DNA from: a virus
Reading direction: 5' to 3' (one strand)
Length of the DNA stretch: 30,412 nucleotides
Virus record (IMG/VR): IMGVR_UViG_3300048809_000061
Span: 1-30,412 of that record
Below, piece by piece: positions 30,412 to 30,412 of this stretch. The position numbers and the translations under genes are program-made. The notes under the pieces are model-generated. The model did not search any database. It saw only the letters and a program-made list of their open reading frames with translations, and was not told the DNA's origin. Within the stretch, counting starts at the first letter, position 1. Each line of letters begins with the position of its first letter.

Positions 30412-30412
30412 T

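Noticed and set aside
1-30412. CRISPR arrays, tRNA genes, insertion-sequence ends, integrase/att sites
   Set aside because: No regularly spaced repeats, cloverleaf-like segments, transposase or integrase motifs were seen on reading both strands.

Overview
The window looks like the virion-structure (late) module of a tailed, podovirus-like phage or prophage. From memory of similar soil sequences the likely host group is Acidobacteriota; this is inference. The DNA is GC-rich, codes densely, and lies almost entirely on the minus strand. Reading right to left, the order is the classical one: small early-late genes, a TerS-like protein, TerL, a cluster of small genes, an exported-looking structural protein, portal, a candidate scaffold, major capsid protein, two accessory proteins, head-tail adaptor and tail proteins, candidate ejection proteins, a fibre and a very large tailspike. 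I saw no tape-measure, sheath or baseplate gene. Together with the long P22-type portal this favours a short-tailed phage. No replication, integration or confident lysis genes, tRNAs or CRISPR arrays were seen.

Region by region: 28469-30411 holds a truncated edge gene, a Cys/His-rich zinc-binding protein, two beta-rich proteins (one with a signal anchor) and the TerS-like gene. 26959-28503 is TerL, interrupted in frame by one TAA that is followed at once by ATG. 25498-27020 holds small accessory genes: charged coiled coil, membrane zinc ribbon, His-rich protein. 18046-25437 is the head module. 16349-17930 holds two accessory genes. 15918-16352 is a two-gene island on the opposite strand encoding a Tat-signal protein and a 33-residue peptide. 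9692-15898 covers the adaptor, tail and a GNAT-like gene. 6972-9684 encodes two long low-complexity proteins suited to ejection or internal virion roles. 27-6744 encodes the receptor-binding fibre and tailspike.

The most unusual theme is export. Five proteins of the morphogenesis cluster, including the candidate scaffold, begin with Sec-type signal sequences, and one island gene has a Tat signal. Four of the Sec-type proteins are also clearly richer in cysteine than the capsid and portal, which fits folding in an oxidising compartment. Other points are the split TerL, repeated TAAATG gene junctions, and a perfect inverted repeat resembling a host palindromic element inside a zinc-ribbon gene.
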